Source: Chitinophagaceae bacterium
Lineage (GTDB): Bacteria > Bacteroidota > Bacteroidia > Chitinophagales > Chitinophagaceae
Assembly (NCBI GenBank): GCA_025351145.1
Contig: JANXWM010000227.1
Coordinates: 1 to 23,455, forward strand
Length of the DNA stretch: 23,455 bases
Direction: 5' to 3'
A program made the position numbers and the translations under genes. Below the pieces are notes generated by a model. The model saw only the letters and a list, made by a program, of their open reading frames with translations. It searched no databases and was not told the DNA's origin. Below, piece by piece: positions 1 through 7,644 of the stretch. Positions within the stretch are counted from its first letter, which is position 1, and the number at the start of each line of letters is the position of its first letter.

Positions 1-519
1 TTTGCAAAGGAGTTTGTAAAGTTTAATGAGCGCTGTTTTATACGGCTGCTTGGCGATATGCGCAGCTATAATTTTGTAGTGAATATTACACCCGATATTG
101 ATGATGATTCGCAGTACCGCATACGCGCCATTGACTTTGACCAGCAGAGTTACGAAGGCCGCCGAAACCTTTACCTGCCGCAGTTCTTCAAAGAAAACAC
201 ACCTTTTGTAGAAGCGGTTTTAAAACATCTTGACAAAAATTCCATAGCACAATACCAGGCCGAAGAAAGAACCTTAATGACCTTCCGTTTGGCCGCCTCA
301 CGATACCGTTTAAAAGACCTGCTCGATAACATGAATACAGACCGTATTTCCACTCCCGAAAAAAGGGAGCAGTTGAAAATTGAACTGGCAGATTATTTTC
401 ATGAGATCGGTTTTCTTCGCCCCAAAACTATGGGTGAGTTATTGCGTATTCAGTTAAAAAATTCATTGCGTAAAAGCCTGTACCTGCTGCCAAAAACAAA
501 AGGTCGGTTCGACGATTGA
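1..519 (+). CDS. C-terminal part of an unrecognised protein (5' truncated by window edge)
   Basis: The frame is open from base 1 to the TGA at 517-519, so the gene begins before the window and the ATG at base 58 is probably internal. The visible 172 residues are hydrophilic, with no membrane segment or signal peptide, and end in a basic helical tail. I do not recognise the family. Residues G18-D19, N24 and D45-F46-D47 (counted from base 1) resemble the catalytic-loop Asp/Asn and the metal-binding DFD/DFG motif of kinase-fold proteins, because the first Asp and the Asn are five residues apart. That is only a suggestion, as the N-lobe is not visible. A repeat copy follows 16 bases after the stop and the next gene is glucokinase. 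Confidence 0.75.
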   Translation, partial: FAKEFVKFNERCFIRLLGDMRSYNFVVNITPDIDDDSQYRIRAIDFDQQSYEGRRNLYLPQFFKENTPFVEAVLKHLDKNSIAQYQAEERTLMTFRLAASRYRLKDLLDNMNTDRISTPEKREQLKIELADYFHEIGFLRPKTMGELLRIQLKNSLRKSLYLLPKTKGRFDD

Positions 520-535
520 GTAATTATTTTTTTGA

Positions 536-584
536 GCCAGGCAGCATATCTTTTATGATCGTTCCTTGCATCGCACTCTTGTAC
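536..584 (+). repeat. 49-bp intergenic repeat, copy 1
   Basis: The GCCAGGC end is at 536-542 and the 19-base core at 566-584, which reads TTGCATCGCACTCTTGTAC (one mismatch to the consensus TTGCGTCGCACTCTTGTAC). It begins 16 bases after the stop of the preceding gene, in the same orientation, and is preceded by a T-rich tract. No hairpin with a T-run follows that gene. 'Plus' here means GCCAGGC first, core last; the other copies are described in the same way. Confidence 0.85.
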
Positions 585-646
585 AGTATATCTTTATGCA
601 GCTTTAGAAATACACTTCATACTCAAACAACTAAATAAATAATCAA

Positions 647-1675
647 GTGATCCCAATTGCATTCTACGGAAAAAATAAATCATCAGAAACAGTTACTGTA
701 CTGGCAGCAGACCTTGGGGGCACCAAAGTAAACTTTGCATTATACAAAGCCATCGGCGCAAATTTGGAGTTGCTGGTTTCTGCGAAATATCATTCAAAAG
801 ATTACCCAACTTTTGTAAGCATTGTTCAGGCCTTTTTTAAAGAACACCCCGATGTAAAGCCGCAAAGCATTTGTATTGGTGTTGCTGGTCCTGTTGTTAA
901 GGGCGTTGCAGACATTACCAATCTAAACTGGATGATTTCTGAAACCGAAATTGCACAGGCTGTTGGCTACGAAAAGGTAACGCTGATTAATGATCTTGAA
1001 GCAACTGCTTATGGCCTTGCCTGTGTGCAGGATGAAGACCTGGTAACACTAAATGCCGGCAATAAAGACAATGTGGGCAACATTGCCGTTGTGGCTCCCG
1101 GCACAGGTTTGGGCGAAGCTGGTTTGTTTTGGGATGGCACAGCTTATCACCCTTTTGCAACCGAAGGCGGGCATACAGATTTTGGTGCGCGAACAGCATT
1201 GGATATTGAGTTGTACTGGTACATTAAACAAAAAGAAACTGTAGTTAGCAGGGAGCATATTTTATCCGGGCCGGGCATTGTGCGGGTGTATAATTTTTTT
1301 AAAGAGGTGAAGAAAATGGAAGAGCCCGCATGGTTAAAAGATGCATTGGAAAAGGATGATCATTCAGCGGTAATAAGCAATTCTGCAATAGCTGGTAACA
1401 CAGACATTTGTGTAGAAACGATGAAACTGTTTGTTCAGCACCTTGGTTACGAAGCTGCTAACCTTGCTTTAAAAATGAAAGCTATTGGCGGCTTATATTT
1501 AGCAGGCGGAATACCACCCAAAATAATTGAACTGCTTAAAGAGGAAACGTTTATGCAGGCCTATCTTAATTGCGACCGTATGATTGCCCTGGTTGAATCG
1601 GTACCCATTAAAGTTATTATGAATGAAAAGCTGCCGCTATCGGGTGCAGGGTATTACGGAGCTAATCATGTTTAA
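647..1675 (+). CDS. glk: Glucokinase (Glk family)
   Basis: This is an ATP-dependent hexokinase of the bacterial glucokinase family, which phosphorylates glucose to glucose 6-phosphate in the cytoplasm. The N-terminal phosphate-binding motif D22-L-G-G-T-K27, the catalytic Asn-Asp pair N115-D116 in the stretch INDLEA, and the glucose-binding EGGH motif near residue 174 are all present. At 342 residues it is close to the usual family length. The start is GTG at 647: an in-frame TAA lies at 632-634, no ATG occurs between it and the D22 motif, and this start leaves a normal short N-terminus. It stands alone, with repeat copies on both sides. The substrate could be another hexose; glucose is the family default. 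Confidence 0.92.
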   Translation: MIPIAFYGKNKSSETVTVLAADLGGTKVNFALYKAIGANLELLVSAKYHSKDYPTFVSIVQAFFKEHPDVKPQSICIGVAGPVVKGVADITNLNWMISETEIAQAVGYEKVTLINDLEATAYGLACVQDEDLVTLNAGNKDNVGNIAVVAPGTGLGEAGLFWDGTAYHPFATEGGHTDFGARTALDIELYWYIKQKETVVSREHILSGPGIVRVYNFFKEVKKMEEPAWLKDALEKDDHSAVISNSAIAGNTDICVETMKLFVQHLGYEAANLALKMKAIGGLYLAGGIPPKIIELLKEETFMQAYLNCDRMIALVESVPIKVIMNEKLPLSGAGYYGANHV

Positions 1676-1746
1676 CAGAAAAAACTATTATGGGTTTGGT
1701 GAAAGGCGGCGAAACTGCACTGGAAGTGCTGAATAGAATTACATCA

Positions 1747-1796
1747 GTACAAGAGTGCGACGCAAGGAACGGTGAATTCATATTCTTCAGCCTGGT
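1747..1796 (-). repeat. 50-bp intergenic repeat, copy 2
   Basis: The reverse-orientation core GTACAAGAGTGCGACGCAA is at 1747-1765, a perfect consensus match. The GCCTGGT end is at 1790-1796, followed by CAATAAAA. It lies 71 bases after glk and 63 bases before the SRPBCC gene, pointing against both. Confidence 0.88.
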
Positions 1797-1859
1797 CAAT
1801 AAAATATTTAGATAAAAACGAAAATCTGTTTTATAATTTATTCCGTAAGTATCGCTGTT

Positions 1860-2333
1860 ATGCAACAGAAATATTCTTTTATTACCCGCTGGCAAATTAA
1901 AGCACCTGTGCAGCGGGTGTGGGATGCCATTTATGAATCTACCGAATGGCCGCAATGGTGGAAGGGCGTTCTTGATGTAAAAATAATTGAACCCGGGGCA
2001 CCAAATGGTGTAAACGGTGTACGCGAATATACATGGAAAAGTGCGCTGCCTTACAAGCTTGCATTTAATATGCGGCTTACAGAACGCACAGACCTAAAAC
2101 ACATGCGCGGCGTGGCTTTCGGCGAACTGGAAGGCGAAGGTAATTGGTTTTTTGAACAGAAAGGAGAGGTAACTTTCGTGCAGTACAACTGGGATGTTTT
2201 TACCAATAAAGCATGGATGAATTATTTTTCTTTTTTACTTAAACCCGCTTTTAAATTCAATCACGATGTGGTAATGCGCTGGGGTGCCGAAGGCCTGGCA
2301 AAGAAACTGAATGCCGAACTGTTGAGTTGCTAA
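1860..2333 (+). CDS. SRPBCC (START-like) family protein
   Basis: This 157-residue protein of the SRPBCC/polyketide-cyclase helix-grip fold starts with the usual pattern for the fold: a first strand, then the 'APVQRVWDAI' helix and the 'WPQWWKG' segment. A C-terminal amphipathic helix closes the ligand cavity. Members bind hydrophobic ligands or act as cyclases and ligand carriers; the ligand cannot be read from sequence. There is no signal peptide, so it is cytoplasmic. The ATG at 1860 gives a complete fold of typical length. A degenerate repeat copy starts 12 bases after its stop. Confidence 0.85.
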   Translation: MQQKYSFITRWQIKAPVQRVWDAIYESTEWPQWWKGVLDVKIIEPGAPNGVNGVREYTWKSALPYKLAFNMRLTERTDLKHMRGVAFGELEGEGNWFFEQKGEVTFVQYNWDVFTNKAWMNYFSFLLKPAFKFNHDVVMRWGAEGLAKKLNAELLSC

Positions 2334-2345
2334 GCGGTTGGTAAT

Positions 2346-2393
2346 ACCAGCATTGGTTTTCATAGCATCGCCCCTTGCGTCGCAATCCGTTCA
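2346..2393 (+). repeat. 48-bp intergenic repeat, copy 3 (degenerate)
   Basis: An ACCAGC end is at 2346-2351 and the first ten core bases TTGCGTCGCA are intact at 2375-2384, but the last nine have diverged. The middle contains TTTCATnGCATCGCC, which is shared with copy 4, so this is an older member of the same family. It begins 12 bases after the preceding stop codon. Confidence 0.65.
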
Positions 2394-2556
2394 TCGTTCA
2401 TATCACTGGGCATCTGCAGCTTCAGTTGCCATTGTGCTAATAAAATTTAAAGGGCATCTTATCCCAACTGCTTAATGTTGAATAAAACTCCTGCTTCTAA
2501 ATAAGTTTCGGTAACAATAAATTTTGTACGAATCTTGTTATTCATAAAACATTCAG

Positions 2557-5500
2557 TTGCGGCGGGGAATACACATTATATTTTTTGGTTTATTGCTTTT
2601 GTCATGCGTACAGACAAACGCCCAGTTATCTTCCCTACGAAAGAAGAAAATTGCTGCAACAGGTTTTGTGCAACTTGATTCATTAAGTATTGTTCCGGGA
2701 ACTGTATATGCTCAAGCCGCAGACAGTTCTTACTTTTCGGTTGATTTTATAAATGCCATACTAACATGGAAAAGGAAACCAACTGCAGACAGTATTGATA
2801 TAAGTTACCGTGTTTTCCCTTTCAGGCTGAATGCCGTGGCACAAAGATTTTCTTACGACAGTGTGCGCAATAATTTTATTGCTGCTCCATCTTATGCAGG
2901 TAAATCAGCCGCAAATAATGCAAACAATTTATTCAACTTTGGCAAGCTTAATTATAACGGCAGCTTTGGCCGCAGTTTAAGTTTTGGCAACAGCCAGGAT
3001 GCGGTTTTTAACTCGCAGTTCAATCTTCAGTTAAGCGGTTATCTTGGCGACAGTATTGAAATTGCAGCAGCAATTACTGATAACAATATTCCTATTCAGC
3101 CGGATGGCACTACGCAACAGTTAAATGAGTTTGACCGCATACTGCTGCAGTTTAAAAAGAAAAACTGGGAGATCAATCTCGGCGATATTGACCTGCGGCA
3201 AAATGATGCCTACTTTCTAAAGTTTTATAAAAGGCTTCAGGGTGTATCTTATCAGCAGCAAATCAGGATTAGCAAAAATGTAACGAATAAAACTTTGCTT
3301 AGCGGTGCTATTGCAAAAGGAAAATTTGCACGAAACCTTTTCCAGGGGCTTGAAGGAAACCAGGGCCCTTATCGCCTGCAGGGTAATAATAATGAATTGT
3401 ATTTTATCATACTCGCAGGAACAGAAAAAGTTTTTATTGATGGCGTGCAACTGCAACGCGGCGAAGACCAGGATTATGTAATCAATTACAACACAGCAGA
3501 AATTACCTTCACACCAAAGCAACTAATTACAAAAGACAAGCGCATACAGGTAGAATTTGAATATGCTGACAGAAATTATCTTAACTCCATGCTCTATGTT
3601 TCCAATGAAACGGGTTTCGGCGATAAGTTTAAGCTCACTGTTTCGTTGTATAATAACAGCGATGCAAAGAATTCACCCATCAATCAAACCCTGGATAATC
3701 CGCAAAAGCAATTTCTTGCAAACATTGGCGACAGTATACAGAATGCATATTATCCTTATGCGTCCATTGACTCTTTTTCTGCTTCTAAAATATTGTATAA
3801 AAAAATTGATACATTATACAATGGTGTACATGATTCCATTTATGTTTATTCAACAAACCCGGACAGTGCCCGGTATAATTTATCGTTTTCAGAAGTGGGA
3901 GCAAACAGGGGAAATTATGTTCCCTATTTCAGTGCAGCGAATGGGCAGGTATTTCAATGGGTGCAGCCTGCAAATGGAATTGCGCAGGGCAACTTTGAAC
4001 CTGCCGCCTTTCTTGTTACACCCAAAAAGCAACAGGTATTTAGTGTGGGCGCTGCGTTCCAGGTTAACAATAAAACGTTGATAAAAGCAGAATTTGCAGG
4101 AAGCAGTTATGATGTAAATACTTTTTCGCCAAAAGATAAAAACGATAACAAAGGAATAGCCGGCAAGTTTTCTGTTCAGCGTTACGATACACTTAAAACA
4201 GGCTCTGGAAAAACTTTGCAGGTAAATGCCGTTGCAGGCTATGAGTACGTTAACCAGCGCTTTCAACCAGTAGAAAGATTACGCTCCGTTGAGTTTGCAA
4301 GAGATTGGGGATTACCACTATTACTTACTGCAGCCAACGAACAGCTTCCTTCTTTTGGTATTATTGTCAGCGATACCAAAGGCAATAATGTACAATATAA
4401 ATTTGATAGCTATATTCGAAGCGACGGTTTTAAAGGAACAAGAAACATCATCAGCAACATGCAGGACATAAAAGGTCTGCACATTAACAGCGCTTTTAAT
4501 CTTACCAACAGCAGTACTGTTTTTGACAAAGGTTTTTACCTGAGGCCCACGGTTGATATTAATAAAACATTCACCTCATTGCGCAATTATACTTTTGGAG
4601 CAACTTATGCTTTAGAGCATAATCAAATAAACAATAAACTTACCGATACCATTACGCCATTTAGTTTTGCATTTGAAAACATTACAGCTTACCTGCGTTC
4701 TAACTCTGCCAAGGTTAACCATTGGTCGTTCAATTATTTTACACGAAAAGATAAACTGCCTTTTGGTAAAAGTCTACTGCAAAGCGACCGAAGCCATAAC
4801 TACAATTTACAAACGGAACTATTAAAAAACCAGAAACACCAGTTGCGTTTGAATATAACCTACCGCCAGTTATTTATTACAAACTCAACAATCACCACAC
4901 AAAAAGCAGACAACAGTTTGCTGGGCCGAGCAGAGTACCTCGTAAACGAATGGAATGGGTTTCTAAAAGGAAATATTTTATACGAACTTGGTGCAGGCCA
5001 GGAACCAAAACGGGCTTTTACTTATGTAGAAGTTCCCGCCGGGCAGGGGCAATATGCATGGATCGATTATAACGCAAACGGTATTCCCGAACTCAACGAA
5101 TTTGTAATAGCGTTGTTTACAGACCAGGCAAAATACATACGCGTTTATACGCCAACCACCGAATATATAAAAGCTGGTTATACACAGTTCAACTATTCGC
5201 TGGCATTAACGCCGAAGGCCCTGGCGGCATCTATGCACAATGTAAAATGGAAGAATTTTATTACACGTTTCACTTTGCAGTCATCGCTCCAAACTTTTAA
5301 AAAACAATTGTCGCAGGGCAATCCGCTGTTCAATCCTTTCAAGGGAAATATCAGTGATACGGCTTTGCTAAATCTCAATTATATCGTTAATAATACCATC
5401 TCCTTCAATCGCTCCAGTACTGCCTGGGGCATCGACCTTACCAACCTTACCAACTACAATAAATCGTTGCTTACTTATGGTTCAGAAACCACGCAGTTTA

Positions 5501-6021
5501 AAGAGTGGACTTTAAAAACACGCATCAATTTTCATAAGGCTTACACATTTGAATTCTTGCAAAAAACGGGCGACATCAATCTCTTCACGCCATCATTTAA
5601 GAACCGCAATTATGCCATTAAAACTTATACCACCGAGCCACGGCTAACTTATACATCGGGCACTTTATTTCGTTTGCTCGCTGGCTATCAGTACCTGCAA
5701 AAAACAAACAGTGTAGAGTTTGGCGGCGAAAAAGCAACGATTAACTCACTCAATATTGAAACCCGTTACAATACTTTTTCCAACACGAGCATTACCGGCA
5801 AATTCACTTTCAGCAATATAAAATTCACAGGCCAAACCAATACAACAGTGAGTTATATTATGCTCGATGCATTGCTGCCCGGCAAAAATTATCTATGGAA
5901 CATTGAGCTCACCAAACGCCTCATCAATAACCTGGAATTAAGTTTCGAATATGAAGGCCGCAAACCCGGGGAAGGCAAAACCATCAACATCGGCAGGGCA
6001 AGTTTACGGGCATTGCTCTAA
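2557..6021 (+). CDS. Large outer-membrane beta-barrel protein of unknown function
   Basis: This exported protein of 1154 residues starts at TTG 2557. The in-frame TAA at 2545-2547 leaves only ATT 2551 or TTG 2557 as starts. Residues 1-22 form a signal peptide ending in a typical 'TNA|Q' cleavage site, although L-L-S-C at 14-17 could be a lipobox. The rest is alternating polar and aromatic beta-strand sequence with frequent Asn, Thr and Tyr, and the C-terminus is strand-like, as expected for an outer-membrane barrel. Residues near 290-340 contain a 'DGV..RGED..INYNTAEITF' segment like those in large Bacteroidota surface proteins. Residues 837-848 match a 12-residue EF-hand calcium loop. It is too short to be SprA. 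I cannot assign a function; a surface or transport role is inference. Confidence 0.85.
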   Translation: MRRGIHIIFFGLLLLSCVQTNAQLSSLRKKKIAATGFVQLDSLSIVPGTVYAQAADSSYFSVDFINAILTWKRKPTADSIDISYRVFPFRLNAVAQRFSYDSVRNNFIAAPSYAGKSAANNANNLFNFGKLNYNGSFGRSLSFGNSQDAVFNSQFNLQLSGYLGDSIEIAAAITDNNIPIQPDGTTQQLNEFDRILLQFKKKNWEINLGDIDLRQNDAYFLKFYKRLQGVSYQQQIRISKNVTNKTLLSGAIAKGKFARNLFQGLEGNQGPYRLQGNNNELYFIILAGTEKVFIDGVQLQRGEDQDYVINYNTAEITFTPKQLITKDKRIQVEFEYADRNYLNSMLYVSNETGFGDKFKLTVSLYNNSDAKNSPINQTLDNPQKQFLANIGDSIQNAYYPYASIDSFSASKILYKKIDTLYNGVHDSIYVYSTNPDSARYNLSFSEVGANRGNYVPYFSAANGQVFQWVQPANGIAQGNFEPAAFLVTPKKQQVFSVGAAFQVNNKTLIKAEFAGSSYDVNTFSPKDKNDNKGIAGKFSVQRYDTLKTGSGKTLQVNAVAGYEYVNQRFQPVERLRSVEFARDWGLPLLLTAANEQLPSFGIIVSDTKGNNVQYKFDSYIRSDGFKGTRNIISNMQDIKGLHINSAFNLTNSSTVFDKGFYLRPTVDINKTFTSLRNYTFGATYALEHNQINNKLTDTITPFSFAFENITAYLRSNSAKVNHWSFNYFTRKDKLPFGKSLLQSDRSHNYNLQTELLKNQKHQLRLNITYRQLFITNSTITTQKADNSLLGRAEYLVNEWNGFLKGNILYELGAGQEPKRAFTYVEVPAGQGQYAWIDYNANGIPELNEFVIALFTDQAKYIRVYTPTTEYIKAGYTQFNYSLALTPKALAASMHNVKWKNFITRFTLQSSLQTFKKQLSQGNPLFNPFKGNISDTALLNLNYIVNNTISFNRSSTAWGIDLTNLTNYNKSLLTYGSETTQFKEWTLKTRINFHKAYTFEFLQKTGDINLFTPSFKNRNYAIKTYTTEPRLTYTSGTLFRLLAGYQYLQKTNSVEFGGEKATINSLNIETRYNTFSNTSITGKFTFSNIKFTGQTNTTVSYIMLDALLPGKNYLWNIELTKRLINNLELSFEYEGRKPGEGKTINIGRASLRALL

Positions 6022-6047
6022 GCTGTTTTTAAAAAGAGATTTTATTA

Positions 6048-6097
6048 GCCAGGCTGAAGTATTTCATGGCATCGCCTCTTGCGTCGCACTCTTGTAC
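6048..6097 (+). repeat. 50-bp intergenic repeat, copy 4
   Basis: The GCCAGGC end is at 6048-6054 and a perfect core at 6079-6097. It starts 26 bases after the barrel-protein stop, in the gene's orientation. The middle segment with GCATCGCC is nearly the same as in copy 3. Confidence 0.9.
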
Positions 6098-6202
6098 ATT
6101 CTGAACATTTTTGAACAATGCGAAGTTCTCAGCGATATCAGCGTGTTTCTTCTTCAGCAATTAATTGCGACCAAACAATAAACCACTAACGATATTTTAA
6201 CT

Positions 6203-6243
6203 CAGGTTTCTGTTTCTTTCGTATGTAATAACAAACAAACCTG
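6203..6243. repeat. Inverted repeat upstream of the small ORF at 6284
   Basis: CAGGTTT at 6203-6209 is the exact reverse complement of AAACCTG at 6237-6243. A further GTTT/AAAC pair lies inside after a small bulge, so a stem of about 11 pairs with a short loop is possible. It lies 41 bases before the next start codon and could be a leader hairpin, a weak terminator or an operator. Chance occurrence in AT-rich DNA cannot be excluded. Confidence 0.35.
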
Positions 6244-6283
6244 CGTCTATATATAAAGGCTATAAAAATATAAATTGAAAATT

Positions 6284-6607
6284 ATGAAAACGCTTGCTAC
6301 CCAACAGGAAATATTGCTGATGAAAGGTTCGGCATTTTCTCAAAACCAGTGGATTGAAAAGGATGCAGACAACAACAAACGGATACCAACATCCGAGCAG
6401 CTTGAAAACGCCTGCTGGAATGGTATGCTTGAGGAAATGTTTCCCGAAATTCTCATAAAGTCGGAGGATGGGAAAAAACTATTTGTTTGGTATGTTCATC
6501 AATGCGAATCATTTCTCCAGGTTGAATTAAGCGAGGCTCCGGAGAAGATTGAACAGGAATTTTCGATTAATCCGTATGTTTTTTTACCTGCGGTATTTTA
6601 TACTTGA
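6284..6607 (+). CDS. Small hypothetical protein (107 aa)
   Basis: This cytoplasmic-looking protein of 107 residues has no signal peptide or membrane segment. The ATG at 6284 is preferred over the in-frame TTG at 6275 three codons earlier. The composition is acidic, rich in Glu and Gln, with several Trp and aromatic residues ('CWNGMLEEMFPEI', 'LFVWYVHQCESFLQVEL'), so it looks like a real folded protein rather than a random frame. The pattern of a charged N-terminal half followed by beta-like strands does not match a family I know. It is flanked by repeat copies 4 and 5 and stands as a single transcription unit. Confidence 0.65.
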   Translation: MKTLATQQEILLMKGSAFSQNQWIEKDADNNKRIPTSEQLENACWNGMLEEMFPEILIKSEDGKKLFVWYVHQCESFLQVELSEAPEKIEQEFSINPYVFLPAVFYT

Positions 6608-6688
6608 TATAATCGGTTTTCGGAAAGAAAATACTTTGTTACGGTTAACCTGTTGCCGGTCTTCGCTTTGCTGAATAAAGTTATAACC

Positions 6689-6738
6689 GTACAAGAGTGC
6701 GACGCAACAAAAGTTACATTCATATTCTTCAGTTTGGT
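6689..6738 (-). repeat. 50-bp intergenic repeat, copy 5
   Basis: A perfect reverse core is at 6689-6707 and a degenerate end GTTTGGT at 6732-6738, followed by an A-rich tract. The middle ACATTCATATTCTTCAG resembles that of copy 2. It lies 81 bases after the preceding stop and 90 bases before the ThuA-like start. Confidence 0.85.
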
Positions 6739-6773
6739 ACATAAAAAATCACTGCAATTATTTTTGGTTACTG

Positions 6774-6781
6774 TAGATTTG
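6774..6781 (+). promoter_or_regulatory. Probable -7 element for the ThuA-like gene
   Basis: TAGATTTG matches the Bacteroidota -7 consensus TAnnTTTG exactly. It lies 47 bases before the start codon at 6829, which would leave a leader of about 40 bases. No good -33 TTTG at the usual spacing was found, so support rests on the -7 element alone. Confidence 0.45.
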
Positions 6782-6828
6782 TTTGATCAGTTTTATATTC
6801 TTCAGGATTCTTTATTAAAGATCAATCC

Positions 6829-7605
6829 ATGAAAAAAACAGTTCCCATTATTATCTTCAGCTTAAGCATACTGCTTTTTACCAATGTTGTTTTGTTTGCT
6901 GCAAATAAAAACCCCCGTTTTAAAGTACTTGCCATAGCAGAGAATGGCGGCCATCATATGCTTTATTCGGCAGCCGCAAAAATCTGGTTAAATAAACTTG
7001 CTGCCGACAGCAATTTTGCGATTGATTATATTGATAAACCCGATACCATTTCTGATGAATTGCTTGCGCAATACAAGTTGTTTATACAACTCGATTATCC
7101 GCCGTATGGCTGGCCCTACAGGGCGGTAAAAGCTTTTGAAAATTATATAGAGCAGGGCAAAGGCGGGTGGATCGGTTTTCACCATACAACATTGCTTGGC
7201 GAATTTGATGGGTTTCCAATGTGGCAATGGTTTTCAGATTTTATGGGCGGTATAAAATTTACAGATTATATACCCGGTTTTGCCGCAGCAACTGTAAATG
7301 TGGAAGATAAAAATCATCCATGCATGAAGGGTGTGCCTGCTGCTTTCACCGTGCTAAAAGATGAATGGTACACGTACAATAAAAGTCCGCGACCCGAAGT
7401 GCATGTTATAGCAAGTGTTGAAGAATCATCTTATGTTCCCGATTCAAAAATTAAAATGGGAGATCATCCCGTTGTGTGAACCAATACAAAATTTGCAGCC
7501 CGGAATATTTATATTTTTATGGGCCACTCTCCTGACCTTTTTGATAACACCGCTTATACAACATTGTTTCGCAATGCTATTTTTTGGGCATCGGGCAGCA
7601 AATAA
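6829..7605 (+). pseudogene. ThuA-like domain protein interrupted by an in-frame TGA
   Basis: This is a ThuA-like (class I glutamine-amidotransferase-like fold) protein; relatives in Bacteroidota are exported and occur with sugar-oxidation genes. Residues 1-25 are a signal peptide. The fold starts at 'FKVLAIAENGGHH' and includes 'GWIGFHHT' (113-120). Codon 217 (7477-7479) is TGA, directly after G-D-H-P-V-V. The same frame then runs on for 41 codons of clearly family-like sequence, including the conserved 'MGHSPDLFDN', and ends in TAA at 7603-7605. Relatives normally carry Trp after HPVV, so a TGG-to-TGA change is the simplest explanation. Without readthrough the product is 216 residues and lacks the last conserved part of the fold. 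It may be a recent pseudogene, a truncated but stable protein, or a base error. Confidence 0.85.
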
Positions 7606-7606
7606 A

Positions 7607-7640
7607 TTTGCACTCCTTTTTAGCCGTTTATGTAGATTTG
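7607..7640 (+). promoter_or_regulatory. Promoter for apbE, apparently with no leader
   Basis: A -33 TTTG at 7607-7610 and an exact -7 TAGATTTG at 7633-7640 are 22 bases apart, within the spacing used by Bacteroidota sigma-ABfr-type promoters. The element starts just after the ancestral ThuA stop. The apbE ATG at 7645 is only five bases beyond it, so transcription would begin at or next to the start codon. Confidence 0.55.
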
Positions 7641-7644
7641 CCTT

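Noticed and set aside
1690..1815. 41-codon ORF after glk that reads straight through repeat copy 2
   Set aside because: About two thirds of it is the repeat and its flank, the other copies do not keep this frame open, and no homology was recognisable. The first 16 codons look protein-like but this is too little to call a gene.
1662..1955. 97-codon minus-strand frame across the glk-SRPBCC gap
   Set aside because: It overlaps repeat copy 2 and the start of the SRPBCC gene, and its composition is not protein-like.
3557..4081. 174-codon frame within the barrel-protein gene
   Set aside because: It is a shadow in the +1 frame of a long gene with consistent beta-barrel coding; no domain is visible.
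5951..6181. 76-codon frame overlapping the end of the barrel-protein gene and repeat copy 4
   Set aside because: It begins inside the long gene in another frame and consists of repeat and spacer sequence; coding is not supported.
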